Below, one piece after another: positions 6,525 through 13,042 of a DNA stretch of 13,042 bases. Both the position numbers and the translations under genes were made by a program. The notes beneath the pieces were generated by a model. It worked only from the letters and a program-made list of their open reading frames with translations, had not been told where the DNA came from and ran no database searches. This stretch comes from Gemmatimonadota bacterium (GTDB lineage: Bacteria > Gemmatimonadota > Gemmatimonadetes > Longimicrobiales > Longimicrobiaceae), in NCBI GenBank assembly GCA_019240375.1, contig JAFAYN010000060.1, positions 1 through 13,042 on the forward strand, in the 5' to 3' direction. Every line of letters starts with the position of its first letter. Position 1 is the stretch's first letter.

Positions 6525-7483
6525 CCCGGCACGCGCAGCACGATCTTCCCGCGCGCCCGGTGGCTGTCGATCCGCTCGTGCGCGGCCCGCGCCTCCGCGA
6601 GCGGGAAGACCGAGTCGAGCGTCGGACGCAGCTTCCCCTCCTCCACGAGCCGGGCGATCTCCACCAGCTGCTCCCGGTGGGGACGCACCAGGATCCGCTC
6701 ACCCCGCACCCCCAGCTCCGCGGCCCGATCGGCCGGGGGGGCGCCCACGATGGAGACCAGGATCCCGCCCCGGCGGAGCAGGCGCAGCGAGCGCTCCTGC
6801 GTTTCCCCGCCGATCGGGTCCAGCACCACGTCCACGTCGCCACCCACCGCCTCCTCCAGCGGACCGGCGTTGTAGTCCACGAACCGGTCCACCCCCAGCT
6901 CCCGCAGGAAACCCTCGTTGCGCGCCGAGGCGGTCCCGATCACCTCCGCCCCCTTCCAGCGCGCGAGCTGCACCGCCACGTGCCCCACCCCGCCCGCCGC
7001 CGCGTGGATCAGCACCCGCTGCCCTGCGGACAGCCCGGCGGTGTCGAAGAGCGCCTGCCAGGCGGTGAGCGCCACCAGCGGGAGCGCCGCCGCCTCCTCG
7101 TGCGACAGGGAGGCCGGCTTGCGGGCCAGGTGCGCGGCCGGGGCGGTGGCGTACTCCGCGTACGCCGCGCCGATCTCGGGGAAGCGGATCATCCCGTACA
7201 CCTCGTCGCCGGGGGCGAAGTCGGCGCCCGCGCCCGCCGACTCCACCGTCCCCGACACGTCCCACCCCAGGATGATCGGGAGGGGGAGGCGCTGGCCTCC
7301 GGGGCGCATCACCACGGCGCCCCCCGCGCGGCTCTTGGAGTCCACCGGGTTGACGCTGGCCGCGTGCACCCGGACCAGCACCTCGCCCTCCCCCGGCTCG
7401 GGACGGGGAACCTCCTCGTGGCGCAGCTCCTCCGGGCCGCCGTAGGCGTGGATCTGCACCGCCTTCATCCGTGATGGGGTCAT
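6521..7483 (-). CDS. NADP-dependent quinone oxidoreductase / MDR-type alcohol dehydrogenase homologue
   Basis: A 320-aa medium-chain dehydrogenase/reductase of the quinone oxidoreductase type. The GroES-like N-terminal domain carries [16 protein letters not shown] (35-50) and [12 protein letters not shown] (73-84). The zinc-ligand cysteine and the GHE motif of alcohol dehydrogenases are absent (GWD instead), so it should be zinc-independent. The Rossmann nucleotide site is [14 protein letters not shown] (161-174). [11 protein letters not shown] and the C-terminal GKIVLRV end are usual for the family. It is expected to reduce quinones or enones with NADPH in the cytoplasm. The ATG at 7483 has GAGGAAG close upstream. 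An internal ATG at 7468 lacks a ribosome site. It is first in the run 7483-5598, 103 nt downstream of the GntR gene stop. It overlaps the SRPBCC gene by 4 nt. The physiological substrate is unknown. Confidence 0.92.
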   Translation of the reverse strand: MTPSRMKAVQIHAYGGPEELRHEEVPRPEPGEGEVLVRVHAASVNPVDSKSRAGGAVVMRPGGQRLPLPIILGWDVSGTVESAGAGADFAPGDEVYGMIRFPEIGAAYAEYATAPAAHLARKPASLSHEEAAALPLVALTAWQALFDTAGLSAGQRVLIHAAAGGVGHVAVQLARWKGAEVIGTASARNEGFLRELGVDRFVDYNAGPLEEAVGGDVDVVLDPIGGETQERSLRLLRRGGILVSIVGAPPADRAAELGVRGERILVRPHREQLVEIARLVEEGKLRPTLDSVFPLAEARAAHERIDSHRARGKIVLRVPG

Positions 7484-7549
7484 CTCTTCCTCGCTGCCGC
7501 AGGGTCGCTTCGGGGTGGGCCGTCGCCGCGCCGGGTGCGCGGACGGGCC

Positions 7550-7559
7550 GGTGGATACA
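7550..7559 (-). repeat. Decamer shared with the GntR upstream region, copy 1
   Basis: GGTGGATACA on the plus strand (TGTATCCACC in the transcribed direction) lies 66 nt before the quinone oxidoreductase start. The identical decamer occurs at 8598-8607, upstream of the GntR gene and in the same orientation. It could be an operator half or part of a promoter -10 region (TGTATC). The identity is directly visible; the role is inferred. Confidence 0.4.
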
Positions 7560-7586
7560 AGATAGGGACCGGGGGAAGCCTGCCCG

Positions 7587-8513
7587 CTACTTCGCGGCGA
7601 GGGCGGCGAGGTTCGCGCGGACCACGAAGGTCATCAGCTCCCGCGCGCAGTCGGGGGTGAACACCCGGGCCTCGGGGAGACCACGCTCCAGCAGGGGCGA
7701 TCCCGCCAGGCGCTTCCGGGCCAGCCGGGTGAGGTAGAGCGGAGCCCTGGGGGGGATGGAGTCCAGGTCGTCGCGGCCGTGCACCCGCACCTCCAGCCGC
7801 GCAGCCCCCGGGCTCGACTCGAAGATCCGGCGCAGCCGGGCGGCGAAGCGTGGGTCGGCGACGACGAAGTAGACCGGCTCCCGCTCCAGCAGGCGCGCCA
7901 CCTCGGCGAACAGGTCCGTGCACATGGTGACCCGATACACCGGCGCGCCGAGCCGGGCGCCGACCTGCTGCGCCTCCCGGGCATGGAACGCGGTGGTCAC
8001 CACCAGGTCGGTCCCGGACAGCTCCTTCGCGTCCGCGGCTCCGGGCCGCAGCTCGTCCACGTCCACCCCCCGTGCCTCCAGGCCGTAGTCCCGGCTCAAC
8101 TCGTCGACGATCGACCAGAGCTGGTCCTGCGTGCCGTCCACCACCACCGCGCGGAGGCGGACCGAGCCCATCGCCCGCTGTACGTACGCGGCGAGCTCCG
8201 GCCCCGGGATGTCGTGCTCCAGCCCCTCGACCAGGCACTCGATGAGCCAGTCCGTCTGCTGCGCGGGAGCGCCGGGCCCGAGCGAAGCCGGGGGCGGGAC
8301 GTAGATCCCGGACCGGTCCCTGACCTCCACGATCCCCTCCTCCTCCAGGGCCGCGTACGCGGCGAGGATGACGCGTGCGTTGGCGCTGAACTCCTCAGCC
8401 AGGTCGCGCACGCTCGGGAGCCGGTCTCCGTGGGTGAGCAGCCCCAGGTGCAGGCGGCTGAGGATGCGCTGGCGGAGGGCGTCGGTGATCTCGTCGCGGC
8501 GGAGAATGGGCAT
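7587..8513 (-). CDS. GntR family transcriptional regulator with a large C-terminal effector domain
   Basis: A 308-aa regulator. Residues 4-73 form the GntR winged helix (ITDALRQRIL, then RLPSVRDLAEEFSANARVI, then AALEEEGIVEVRDRSGIYV). The remaining roughly 230 residues are neither FadR-type all-helical nor a clear UTRA or aminotransferase domain. They contain an alternating strand/helix pattern (RAVVVDGTQDQLWSIVDEL, TDLVVTTAFHAREAQQVGARL, PVYFVVADPRFAARLRRIF) that suggests a Rossmann-like or periplasmic-binding-like ligand pocket. The ligand is unknown. The reading frame stays open upstream to 8717, but that extension is Cys/Arg/Ser-rich and unlike a protein. The ATG at 8513 has AGGAG (8519-8523 on the complement) at ideal spacing. 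The gene is divergent from the lipoprotein gene at 8814, and is followed in the same direction by the oxidoreductase operon. Both are natural candidate targets. Confidence 0.9.
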   Translation of the reverse strand: MPILRRDEITDALRQRILSRLHLGLLTHGDRLPSVRDLAEEFSANARVILAAYAALEEEGIVEVRDRSGIYVPPPASLGPGAPAQQTDWLIECLVEGLEHDIPGPELAAYVQRAMGSVRLRAVVVDGTQDQLWSIVDELSRDYGLEARGVDVDELRPGAADAKELSGTDLVVTTAFHAREAQQVGARLGAPVYRVTMCTDLFAEVARLLEREPVYFVVADPRFAARLRRIFESSPGAARLEVRVHGRDDLDSIPPRAPLYLTRLARKRLAGSPLLERGLPEARVFTPDCARELMTFVVRANLAALAAK

Positions 8514-8597
8514 CGGCGCTCCTGTGCTGTGGGTCGCGGCGAGACCGCCACGTGCCCGGGACGGGCCGCAAGTAAGGTTCCAGTGCCTGTCCGCCCG

Positions 8598-8607
8598 GGT
8601 GGATACA
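8598..8607 (-). repeat. Decamer shared with the quinone oxidoreductase upstream region, copy 2
   Basis: GGTGGATACA on the plus strand, 84 nt before the GntR start, identical to 7550-7559 and in the same orientation relative to the downstream gene. It is consistent with a common regulator or a common promoter element for the two transcripts. Confidence 0.4.
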
Positions 8608-8627
8608 GTCGCGCCCGGGCCGGCCGA

Positions 8628-8649
8628 CTGTTGCGCCGGAGCACAACAG
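8628..8649. promoter_or_regulatory. Inverted repeat 1, candidate operator
   Basis: CTGTTG, 10 nt, CAACAG: perfect 6-bp arms in the divergent region. Its centre is 42 bp from that of the similar repeat at 8670-8691. Both could be sites for the adjacent GntR protein. The motif is not a GntR consensus that I recognise. Confidence 0.4.
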
Positions 8650-8669
8650 CTCCCTCCACAGCGAAAATT

Positions 8670-8691
8670 TGTTGTAAGTAGTTGTGCAACA
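8670..8691. promoter_or_regulatory. Inverted repeat 2, candidate operator
   Basis: TGTTG, 12 nt, CAACA, with a nested tighter repeat GTTG-TG-CAAC (8681-8690). It lies in the most AT-rich part of the divergent region and shares its arm sequence with the repeat at 8628-8649. Confidence 0.4.
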
Positions 8692-8802
8692 GTGGCCTGG
8701 ATCGTGCACCCGCACACCGGACTCGGTCAGGGGTGTCCCGTCGAGAGCGGACCGCCCGTGACGTGGCACCGCACAGGTTACGTCGGCGCCGTCCCCCAGA
8801 AT

Positions 8803-8807
8803 GGAGG
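8803..8807 (+). promoter_or_regulatory. Ribosome binding site deciding the lipoprotein start
   Basis: GGAGG six bases before the ATG at 8814. This fixes the start directly before the lipoprotein signal peptide, although the frame is open back to 8682. Confidence 0.8.
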
Positions 8808-8813
8808 TGTGTC

Positions 8814-9971
8814 ATGAAGTCGTGGTGGATTCTCCTGCTCGCCGTACTGCCGCTCGCGGCGTGCGACGGCCTGTTCGGCTCCGACGACGAGGGCTCGGAC
8901 CGCGGAGCGGTGTTCACGATGAACAACGCGGCGAGCGCGAACTACGTGATCGTGTTTTCGAGGGACGGGGACGGGAAGCTGACGCGGATGGACTCGGTGG
9001 CCACGAGCGGCCGGGGGAGCGGCCCGCACCCGATGTTCACCACCGACCCCCTGGAGTCGCAGGACGCCCTGATCCTGAGCGACGACAACCGCATGCTGTT
9101 CGCGGTCGACGCGGGGAGCAACGACGTCACCTCGTTCCGGGTGAGCGGCTCCGGGTCGCTGACCCGGGTGAGCACCGTGAGCTCCGGAGGGCAGTTCCCG
9201 GTGAGCCTGGCGATGCGCGGCGACCTGCTGTACGTGGTGAACGCGATGGGCGGCGGCAACATCAGCGGGTTCCGCGTGGGGACGGACGGAACGCTCACGC
9301 CCCTGGCGGGGTCTTCCCGGGCGCTGAGCGGAGCGGCCACGCCGGGCCCCGGCTCCATCCGCATCAGCCCCAACCGGCAGACCGTGGTGGTCACCGAAAA
9401 GCCGACCAACCGGCTGGTGCTCTACACGCTGGGCACGGACGGGGTCCCCACCTCCGGGCCGACGGTCGTCAGCTCGCCCGGGCCCACGCCCTTCGGGGCC
9501 GACTTCGACCCGAGCGGCCGGTACATCCTTTCCATCGGGAACGTCGGCCCCAACCGCGCGGCGGTTCCGGACGGGAGCTCGGCCGGCTCGCTCGCCTTCA
9601 GCGGCAGCAGCGCGACGGTCATCAGCGGCTCGGTACCCACCACCGAAACGGCGGCGTGCTGGATCCAGATCACCCCGGACGGGCGGTTCGCCTACACCAC
9701 CAACACCGGCAGCGGCTCCATCACCGGGTTCTCGATCGGCGCCAGCGGCGCGCTGACGCGTCTCACCGCGGATGGGATGACGGGGGTGACGGGCGCGATG
9801 ACGCAGCCGCTGGACATGGCGTACGCCGACGGCTACCTGTACGCCCTGACGGCGGGCGACCGCGGCATCCACGTGTTCCAGGTGCAGGGCGACGGATCGC
9901 TGACGGCCCAGGGGAGCGCCAACCTGGCCGGTGTGCTGGCGCCCAGCGTCACCGGGCTCGCGGCGTTCTGA
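8814..9971 (+). CDS. Lactonase-like beta-propeller lipoprotein
   Basis: A 385-aa exported protein. A short hydrophobic leader (MKSWWILLLAVLPLAAC) ends in a lipobox LAAC with Cys17, so it should be lipid-anchored. An acidic linker DGLFGSDDEGSD follows. The rest is repeated beta-propeller blades with the recurring pattern 'strand - N/S-x-x-S-x-F-x-V/I - G-x-L-T' (for example MLFAVDAGSNDVTSFRVSGS, LLYVVNAMGGGNISGFRVGT, FAYTTNTGSGSITGFSIGAS, LYALTAGDRGIHVFQVQGD). This resembles the lactonase family PF10282 (6-phosphogluconolactonase/muconate cyclase fold, seven blades). Enzyme activity cannot be assumed: many secreted members are uncharacterised, and the envelope location argues against the cytosolic sugar-lactone role. 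It is divergent from the GntR gene, which may control it. Transcription should end at the hairpin starting 20 nt after the stop. Confidence 0.88.
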   Translation: MKSWWILLLAVLPLAACDGLFGSDDEGSDRGAVFTMNNAASANYVIVFSRDGDGKLTRMDSVATSGRGSGPHPMFTTDPLESQDALILSDDNRMLFAVDAGSNDVTSFRVSGSGSLTRVSTVSSGGQFPVSLAMRGDLLYVVNAMGGGNISGFRVGTDGTLTPLAGSSRALSGAATPGPGSIRISPNRQTVVVTEKPTNRLVLYTLGTDGVPTSGPTVVSSPGPTPFGADFDPSGRYILSIGNVGPNRAAVPDGSSAGSLAFSGSSATVISGSVPTTETAACWIQITPDGRFAYTTNTGSGSITGFSIGASGALTRLTADGMTGVTGAMTQPLDMAYADGYLYALTAGDRGIHVFQVQGDGSLTAQGSANLAGVLAPSVTGLAAF

Positions 9972-9991
9972 ACCACGCCGGGGGCAAAAAC

Positions 9992-10028
9992 GGAGGGGGC
10001 CGGACGCGACGCGCGCCCGGCCCCCTCC
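9992..10028. terminator. Bidirectional terminator between convergent genes
   Basis: A perfect 12-bp stem (9992-10003 GGAGGGGGCCGG and 10017-10028 CCGGCCCCCTCC) with a 13-nt loop lies between the lipoprotein stop (9971) and the metalloprotease stop (10056). Read on the minus strand it is followed by CGTTTTTG, a classic factor-independent terminator for the metalloprotease. On the plus strand the trailing sequence is TTCACC, weaker but still plausible. Confidence 0.85.
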
Positions 10029-10055
10029 TTCACCTCCACCCTCTCCGCCCCGGGG

Positions 10056-12617
10056 CTACCGGTTGGGGTCGAGGATGTCGTCGATGCGGTGCACCGCGCC
10101 CTGCAGGTGCAGCTGCGTCGCCCGGTCCGTGGTGCGTGGGAGCGCCCGCTGGATCTCGGCGCGCAGCGTGGTCAGCTCGCCGCGCAGCTCCGACTTGGCG
10201 TCGTCCGAGAGCGGCTGCTGGCGTCCACCGAACTGGAAGCCGGTCTGCGCCCCCGGCGTGGGGGCCGGCGGGTTGAGCTTCCGGTCGATCACCGACAGGA
10301 AGTCCATCTGCAGCTCGCGGCGGTACGCGTCGGCGGTCGGGCTGCCGGTGTACAGCTCCGCCCACACGCCGCGGCGCACGTCGTCCAGCATCTGCGCCAG
10401 CGGGTAGGCGGTCGACGGGCTCAGCGCCTCCTGCTCCAGGAGCCGGTTCATCCGGCCATCGTCGAACAGGGTGTTCAGCACCCGGCTCTGCGCGCCGTTG
10501 ATGCGGCCGATCATCCCCCCCGCCTCGATCCGGCTGGCGATCTCCGGGCGGATCAGGTACGTCGGCGTCCGGAATACGCTCTCGTTGATGAAGCGGACCG
10601 CCTCGGCCTGCCGCGCGCGGGGAAGGGCGACGTACACCGGCCCCGGCTGGCTCCCCGACTTGTACTGCACCGTCCCGCCGCCGACCATGGTGGCGACGTG
10701 GTTTGCCTCGGTCCCCCACTGCCCCACCGTGCGGTCGTACAGCTCGCGCAGGTCGGCGTTGTCCTCGCCGGGGTGGATGGTCGCGCCGGAGATGTAGCCC
10801 ACCACCCGCTGGATGTTGCGGAAGCCCAGCCCGGTGGACTTCACCGGGTCGGCGTCGCCCACCGCCTCGTTGAGCGTGCCGTAGGCCCCGAACTCGTTGC
10901 TTTCCGAGAAGCGCAGCCAGGGGATGGTGTCCTGCATCCGCGCCCACTGGTCGAGCGTGGGGCGCTCCTGGGCCGGCGTCGTGGTGCCCGGGATCGGCTT
11001 GTACCCCCACATGATCGCGAACTTGTCGTACGGCCCGATCCGGGGGATGATGTCCTCCAGCGGGATCCGGTCCTCGGGCTGCGCCACGTAGTTGAAGCGC
11101 GAGTAGTCCATGATGCTGGGGCTGTGCCCCATGCGGTGCACCCAGGTGGCGCTGCGCACGCTGTCGGCCGGGTAGGTGGAGCTGCCGATCTGGTCGTGCC
11201 GCAGGCCGATGGTGTGCCCGATCTCGTGCGCCACCACGAACTCCAGCAGCCGCCCCATCAGCGAATCCGGCATCGGGATCATGCGGGCCCGCGGGTCGAC
11301 CTGCGCCGCCTGCGTGAAGTACCAGCTCTGCTGCAGGTTCAGCACGTTCTGGAAGATGCGCGCCGAGCCGTTCAGGATCTCACCCGTGCGGGGGTCGCTC
11401 ACGTGCGGGCCGACGGCGTTCTCCGTGGTGGAGGGGAGCCAGCGGATCACCGTGTGGCGAACGTCCTCGGGCGACCAGTCGGGGTCGTTGGCCGGCGGGT
11501 CCATGGCGACGATCCCCTCCTTGAAGCCGGCGGCCTCGAAGGCGGGCTGCCAGTCGGTGATCGCCTTGCGGATCCACGGCTTCCACTGGTCGGGGGTGGC
11601 CGGGTCCACGTAGTAGACGATCGGCTTCTTGGGGTAGCACAGGTCGCCGACACGGCGCTCCGAGCACTCCAGCCGGTAGCGGCTGATGAACTGCCGCGAC
11701 GCGGCGCGCTGCTCCTCGCCGAAGTTGACCTGCCGCACCGTGAAGAAGCCGACCCGCTCGTCGAAGCGGCGCGGCTGCATCGGCTGCTCGGGGAGGCGCA
11801 CCAGGCTCCAGTGCGCCAGCACGCTCTGCGCGGGGGTGTTCCCCCCGCCGGGGCGCGCGGCCGCGGCGGCGCCGGTGGCAGCCGGCGTCCCGGTCTGCGT
11901 CGCCTCGATCTCCACGTTGTCGGGGAAGGCGATGGCGCGCTCCACGTACGACCGCTGCGGGTCGATGGTGCCGCGGATCGCCGCCAGCTCCGGCACGCTG
12001 GTGGTGAACAGGCGCGTCACGTCCACCACCGCCGCGCTGTCGGGGCCGAACGCCTCGACGTTGAGCACGGCGACGATCGGGGCGTAGTTGGCGGCCTGCA
12101 CCGCGCGGTACACCGAAAGCGAGGTGTCGGCGGTGATGGAGAACGAGGGGGAGCGCAGGATCACCCGGTTCCCGCTCCGCTCCCAGCGCAGCGTCCGCTC
12201 CTGGAACTGGTCGCCGCCGTACTCGCCGAACTGCCCGTCGGGGAGGTTGGGGTTGGCGGCGGCGGCGCGGGCGTAGCGCCCCACCACCAGCATGTCCTTG
12301 CCCAGCTCGCGGCCGGGGATCTCGAAGTACAGGCGCTCGCCGACGCGGTGCACCGCGAACATCCCGCGGCGCGTCTGCGCCCGCGGCGTGATCACGCTGG
12401 CGTAGGGGCGGGGGCGGGCTTCACCGCCGCCGCGCCCGCCGCCGGTGGTGTCGCCGGCCGCGGAGGCCCCCGCCATGGGGGATCCGGACGCGGGGGCTCC
12501 GGGCGCACCCGCGCGGGCCGGGCCGCGTCCCGGCACAGGCGCGGCCGCGGGAGGGGGCGCGTTGTGGGCGCATGCGGCCAGCGCCAGCGCCGCCAGAAGG
12601 GAAGCCGATCGTTTCAT
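10056..12617 (-). CDS. Zinc-dependent metalloprotease lipoprotein (DUF5118/DUF5117/DUF4953)
   Basis: An 853-aa envelope protein. The leader [16 protein letters not shown] carries a lipobox LAAC (Cys16). Residues 17 to about 70 are a Pro/Ala/Gly-rich linker. A DUF5118-like segment follows (around 72-120, with [20 protein letters not shown]), then a DUF5117-like region, then a metzincin-type catalytic domain. H464-E465-x-x-H468-x-x-G471-x-x-H474 ([11 protein letters not shown]) is the complete zinc site, and [11 protein letters not shown] supplies the Met-turn. The domain order and length fit a family common in Bacteroidota and Gemmatimonadota whose substrates are unknown. The frame is open back to a GTG at 12704, but that extension overlaps a TATAAG promoter element and lacks a signal peptide, so I chose the ATG at 12617 despite a poor Shine-Dalgarno. 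An Ala/Gly-rich insert (around 245-265) interrupts the DUF5117 part. The gene is followed by a strong terminator. Confidence 0.93.
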   Translation of the reverse strand: MKRSASLLAALALAACAHNAPPPAAAPVPGRGPARAGAPGAPASGSPMAGASAAGDTTGGGRGGGEARPRPYASVITPRAQTRRGMFAVHRVGERLYFEIPGRELGKDMLVVGRYARAAAANPNLPDGQFGEYGGDQFQERTLRWERSGNRVILRSPSFSITADTSLSVYRAVQAANYAPIVAVLNVEAFGPDSAAVVDVTRLFTTSVPELAAIRGTIDPQRSYVERAIAFPDNVEIEATQTGTPAATGAAAAARPGGGNTPAQSVLAHWSLVRLPEQPMQPRRFDERVGFFTVRQVNFGEEQRAASRQFISRYRLECSERRVGDLCYPKKPIVYYVDPATPDQWKPWIRKAITDWQPAFEAAGFKEGIVAMDPPANDPDWSPEDVRHTVIRWLPSTTENAVGPHVSDPRTGEILNGSARIFQNVLNLQQSWYFTQAAQVDPRARMIPMPDSLMGRLLEFVVAHEIGHTIGLRHDQIGSSTYPADSVRSATWVHRMGHSPSIMDYSRFNYVAQPEDRIPLEDIIPRIGPYDKFAIMWGYKPIPGTTTPAQERPTLDQWARMQDTIPWLRFSESNEFGAYGTLNEAVGDADPVKSTGLGFRNIQRVVGYISGATIHPGEDNADLRELYDRTVGQWGTEANHVATMVGGGTVQYKSGSQPGPVYVALPRARQAEAVRFINESVFRTPTYLIRPEIASRIEAGGMIGRINGAQSRVLNTLFDDGRMNRLLEQEALSPSTAYPLAQMLDDVRRGVWAELYTGSPTADAYRRELQMDFLSVIDRKLNPPAPTPGAQTGFQFGGRQQPLSDDAKSELRGELTTLRAEIQRALPRTTDRATQLHLQGAVHRIDDILDPNR

Positions 12618-12689
12618 CGTAGGCGAGTGAGGGGTGTTCCTGCGAGGGTGAACCCGCGACGGCGGAGCGGAATTCCGCCCGTCGGCGGG

Positions 12690-12721
12690 CTTATATTGCC
12701 ACACAAGAGTTTACCGGTCAA
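12690..12721 (-). promoter_or_regulatory. Candidate promoter of the metalloprotease gene
   Basis: Read on the minus strand, TATAAG (complement of 12690-12695) is a good -10. TTGACC (complement of 12716-12721) resembles a -35, but the 20-nt spacer is longer than the usual 17. The start of transcription would be near 12683, giving a leader of about 65 nt to the ATG at 12617. This supports that start over the upstream GTG. Confidence 0.45.
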
Positions 12722-12781
12722 TCGTCCCCACGATTCGCTGACATTCGGCCCCTCGCGGCGTCAGGATTGCGGAAACGCGAA

Positions 12782-12807
12782 GGGGCACCCTCCGCAGAGA
12801 GTGCCCC
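12782..12807 (-). terminator. Hairpin terminator of the beta-barrel gene
   Basis: On the minus strand GGGGCACTCTC, loop TGCG, GAGGGTGCCCC forms an 11-bp stem with one G-T pair, starting 25 nt after the barrel stop and followed by TTCGCGTTTCC. The U run is short, but the stem is strong and the position is right. It separates the barrel transcript from the metalloprotease promoter. Confidence 0.7.
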
Positions 12808-12832
12808 CTGGTGCCGCGGCCGGCCGGTCGGC

Positions 12833-13042
12833 CTACTGCGGGAAGCCCGGCCCGGGCTGGTCCACGGGCTGCTGCGGGCGCTGCCGGATCCGGGGCGCCT
12901 GCCCGAAGTTGTACTGGAAGGTCAGGAACACGGCGCGCATGTCCATGTGGCGCTCGGTGAGCTGCGCGACGTTGTCGTCCGACGCCTCCACCCGGAAGCG
13001 CATGGTGTCGAAGGGGTCCTGCACGCGCAGCGTCACGCTGGC
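12833..13042 (-). CDS. Outer-membrane beta-barrel protein (TonB-dependent receptor-like), C-terminal fragment
   Basis: Only the last 69 codons are in the window; the frame runs off the edge at 13042. The visible part reads SVTLRVQDPFDTMRFRVEAS, then an acidic turn, then HMDMRAVFLTFQYNFGQAP, then a Pro/Gln-rich tail (RQRPQQPVDQPGPGFPQ). Alternating hydrophobic residues and a near-terminal FxYNFG strand are typical of the last strands of outer-membrane barrels, such as the outer membrane beta-barrel family related to TonB-dependent receptors. The extra roughly 20-residue hydrophilic tail after the last strand is unusual for barrels that end in an aromatic residue. What is transported cannot be told. 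It lies upstream of the metalloprotease on the same strand, but a hairpin and a separate promoter lie between them. Confidence 0.7.
   Translation of the reverse strand, partial: ASVTLRVQDPFDTMRFRVEASDDNVAQLTERHMDMRAVFLTFQYNFGQAPRIRQRPQQPVDQPGPGFPQ

Larger units (their letters stand above)
8514..8813. promoter_or_regulatory. Divergent intergenic region between GntR regulator and lactonase-like lipoprotein
   Basis: This is 300 nt with no supported gene; open frames through it are compositionally unlike protein. It contains an AT-richer core (about 8661-8690), two CAACA-type inverted repeats, the decamer copy at 8598-8607, and ribosome sites at both ends (AGGAG for the regulator, GGAGG for the lipoprotein). 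I could not find a convincing -35/-10 pair on either strand. Promoters for both genes must nevertheless lie here, unless the organism uses distant ones. Confidence 0.6.

Noticed and set aside
8514..8717. An N-terminal extension of the GntR protein to 8717.
   Set aside because: The extension is Cys/Arg/Ser-rich and contains the inverted repeats. The ATG at 8513 has an excellent AGGAG and begins exactly at the conserved winged-helix domain.
12618..12704. An N-terminal extension of the metalloprotease from a GTG at 12704.
   Set aside because: It would cover the TATAAG element and bury the lipoprotein signal peptide that starts at 12617.

Overview
The window is high-GC DNA (about 70% in stretches counted by hand) from a Gram-negative bacterium. 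The most likely source is Gemmatimonadota, near Longimicrobium. The pointers are a lipoprotein zinc metalloprotease of the DUF5118/DUF5117/DUF4953 type, the C-terminus of an outer-membrane beta-barrel protein, and two lipobox signal peptides. The taxon is an inference from gene content. Nine complete CDSs and one partial CDS are supported. I saw no tRNA, rRNA, CRISPR array, transposase or integrase.

Layout. (1) Positions 16-4225, minus strand: a tightly spaced run in the order lhr-type DEXH helicase, aldo/keto reductase, pdeM-type nuclease. The helicase and PdeM belong to the 'ligase-associated DNA damage response' set. The ligase and exonuclease partners are not in view, and an unrelated-looking oxidoreductase sits between the two repair genes. 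(2) Positions 4270-4306: a strong hairpin separates this run from a minus-strand class 3 lipase without a signal peptide (4328-5398). (3) Positions 5598-7483, minus strand: an operon of a zinc-independent quinone oxidoreductase/MDR protein, an SRPBCC (AHSA1-like) protein overlapping it by 4 nt, and a small ORF that looks like an antitoxin-like helix fused in frame to a HicB-like domain, with no HicA toxin beside it. (4) Positions 7587-8513, minus strand: a GntR-type regulator, transcribed toward the operon and divergent from (5). (5) Positions 8814-9971, plus strand: a beta-propeller (lactonase-like) lipoprotein. The 300-nt divergent region holds two similar inverted repeats, 42 bp centre to centre. 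It also holds a decamer that recurs upstream of the quinone oxidoreductase. (6) Positions 9992-10028: a strong terminator for convergent genes. Beyond it lie the metalloprotease (10056-12617, minus) and the 3' end of an outer-membrane beta-barrel gene (12833-window end, minus), each with its own hairpin downstream.

How the parts may work together. The GntR protein plausibly controls itself, the divergent lipoprotein and perhaps the oxidoreductase operon, since the repeats and the shared decamer lie where operators would. The helicase and PdeM act in DNA repair. The metalloprotease and barrel belong to the cell envelope. I found no convincing new multi-gene system. The best leads are the orphan fused antitoxin-like ORF, the oxidoreductase embedded in the helicase-PdeM repair run, and the paired repeats in the GntR/lactonase divergent promoter.
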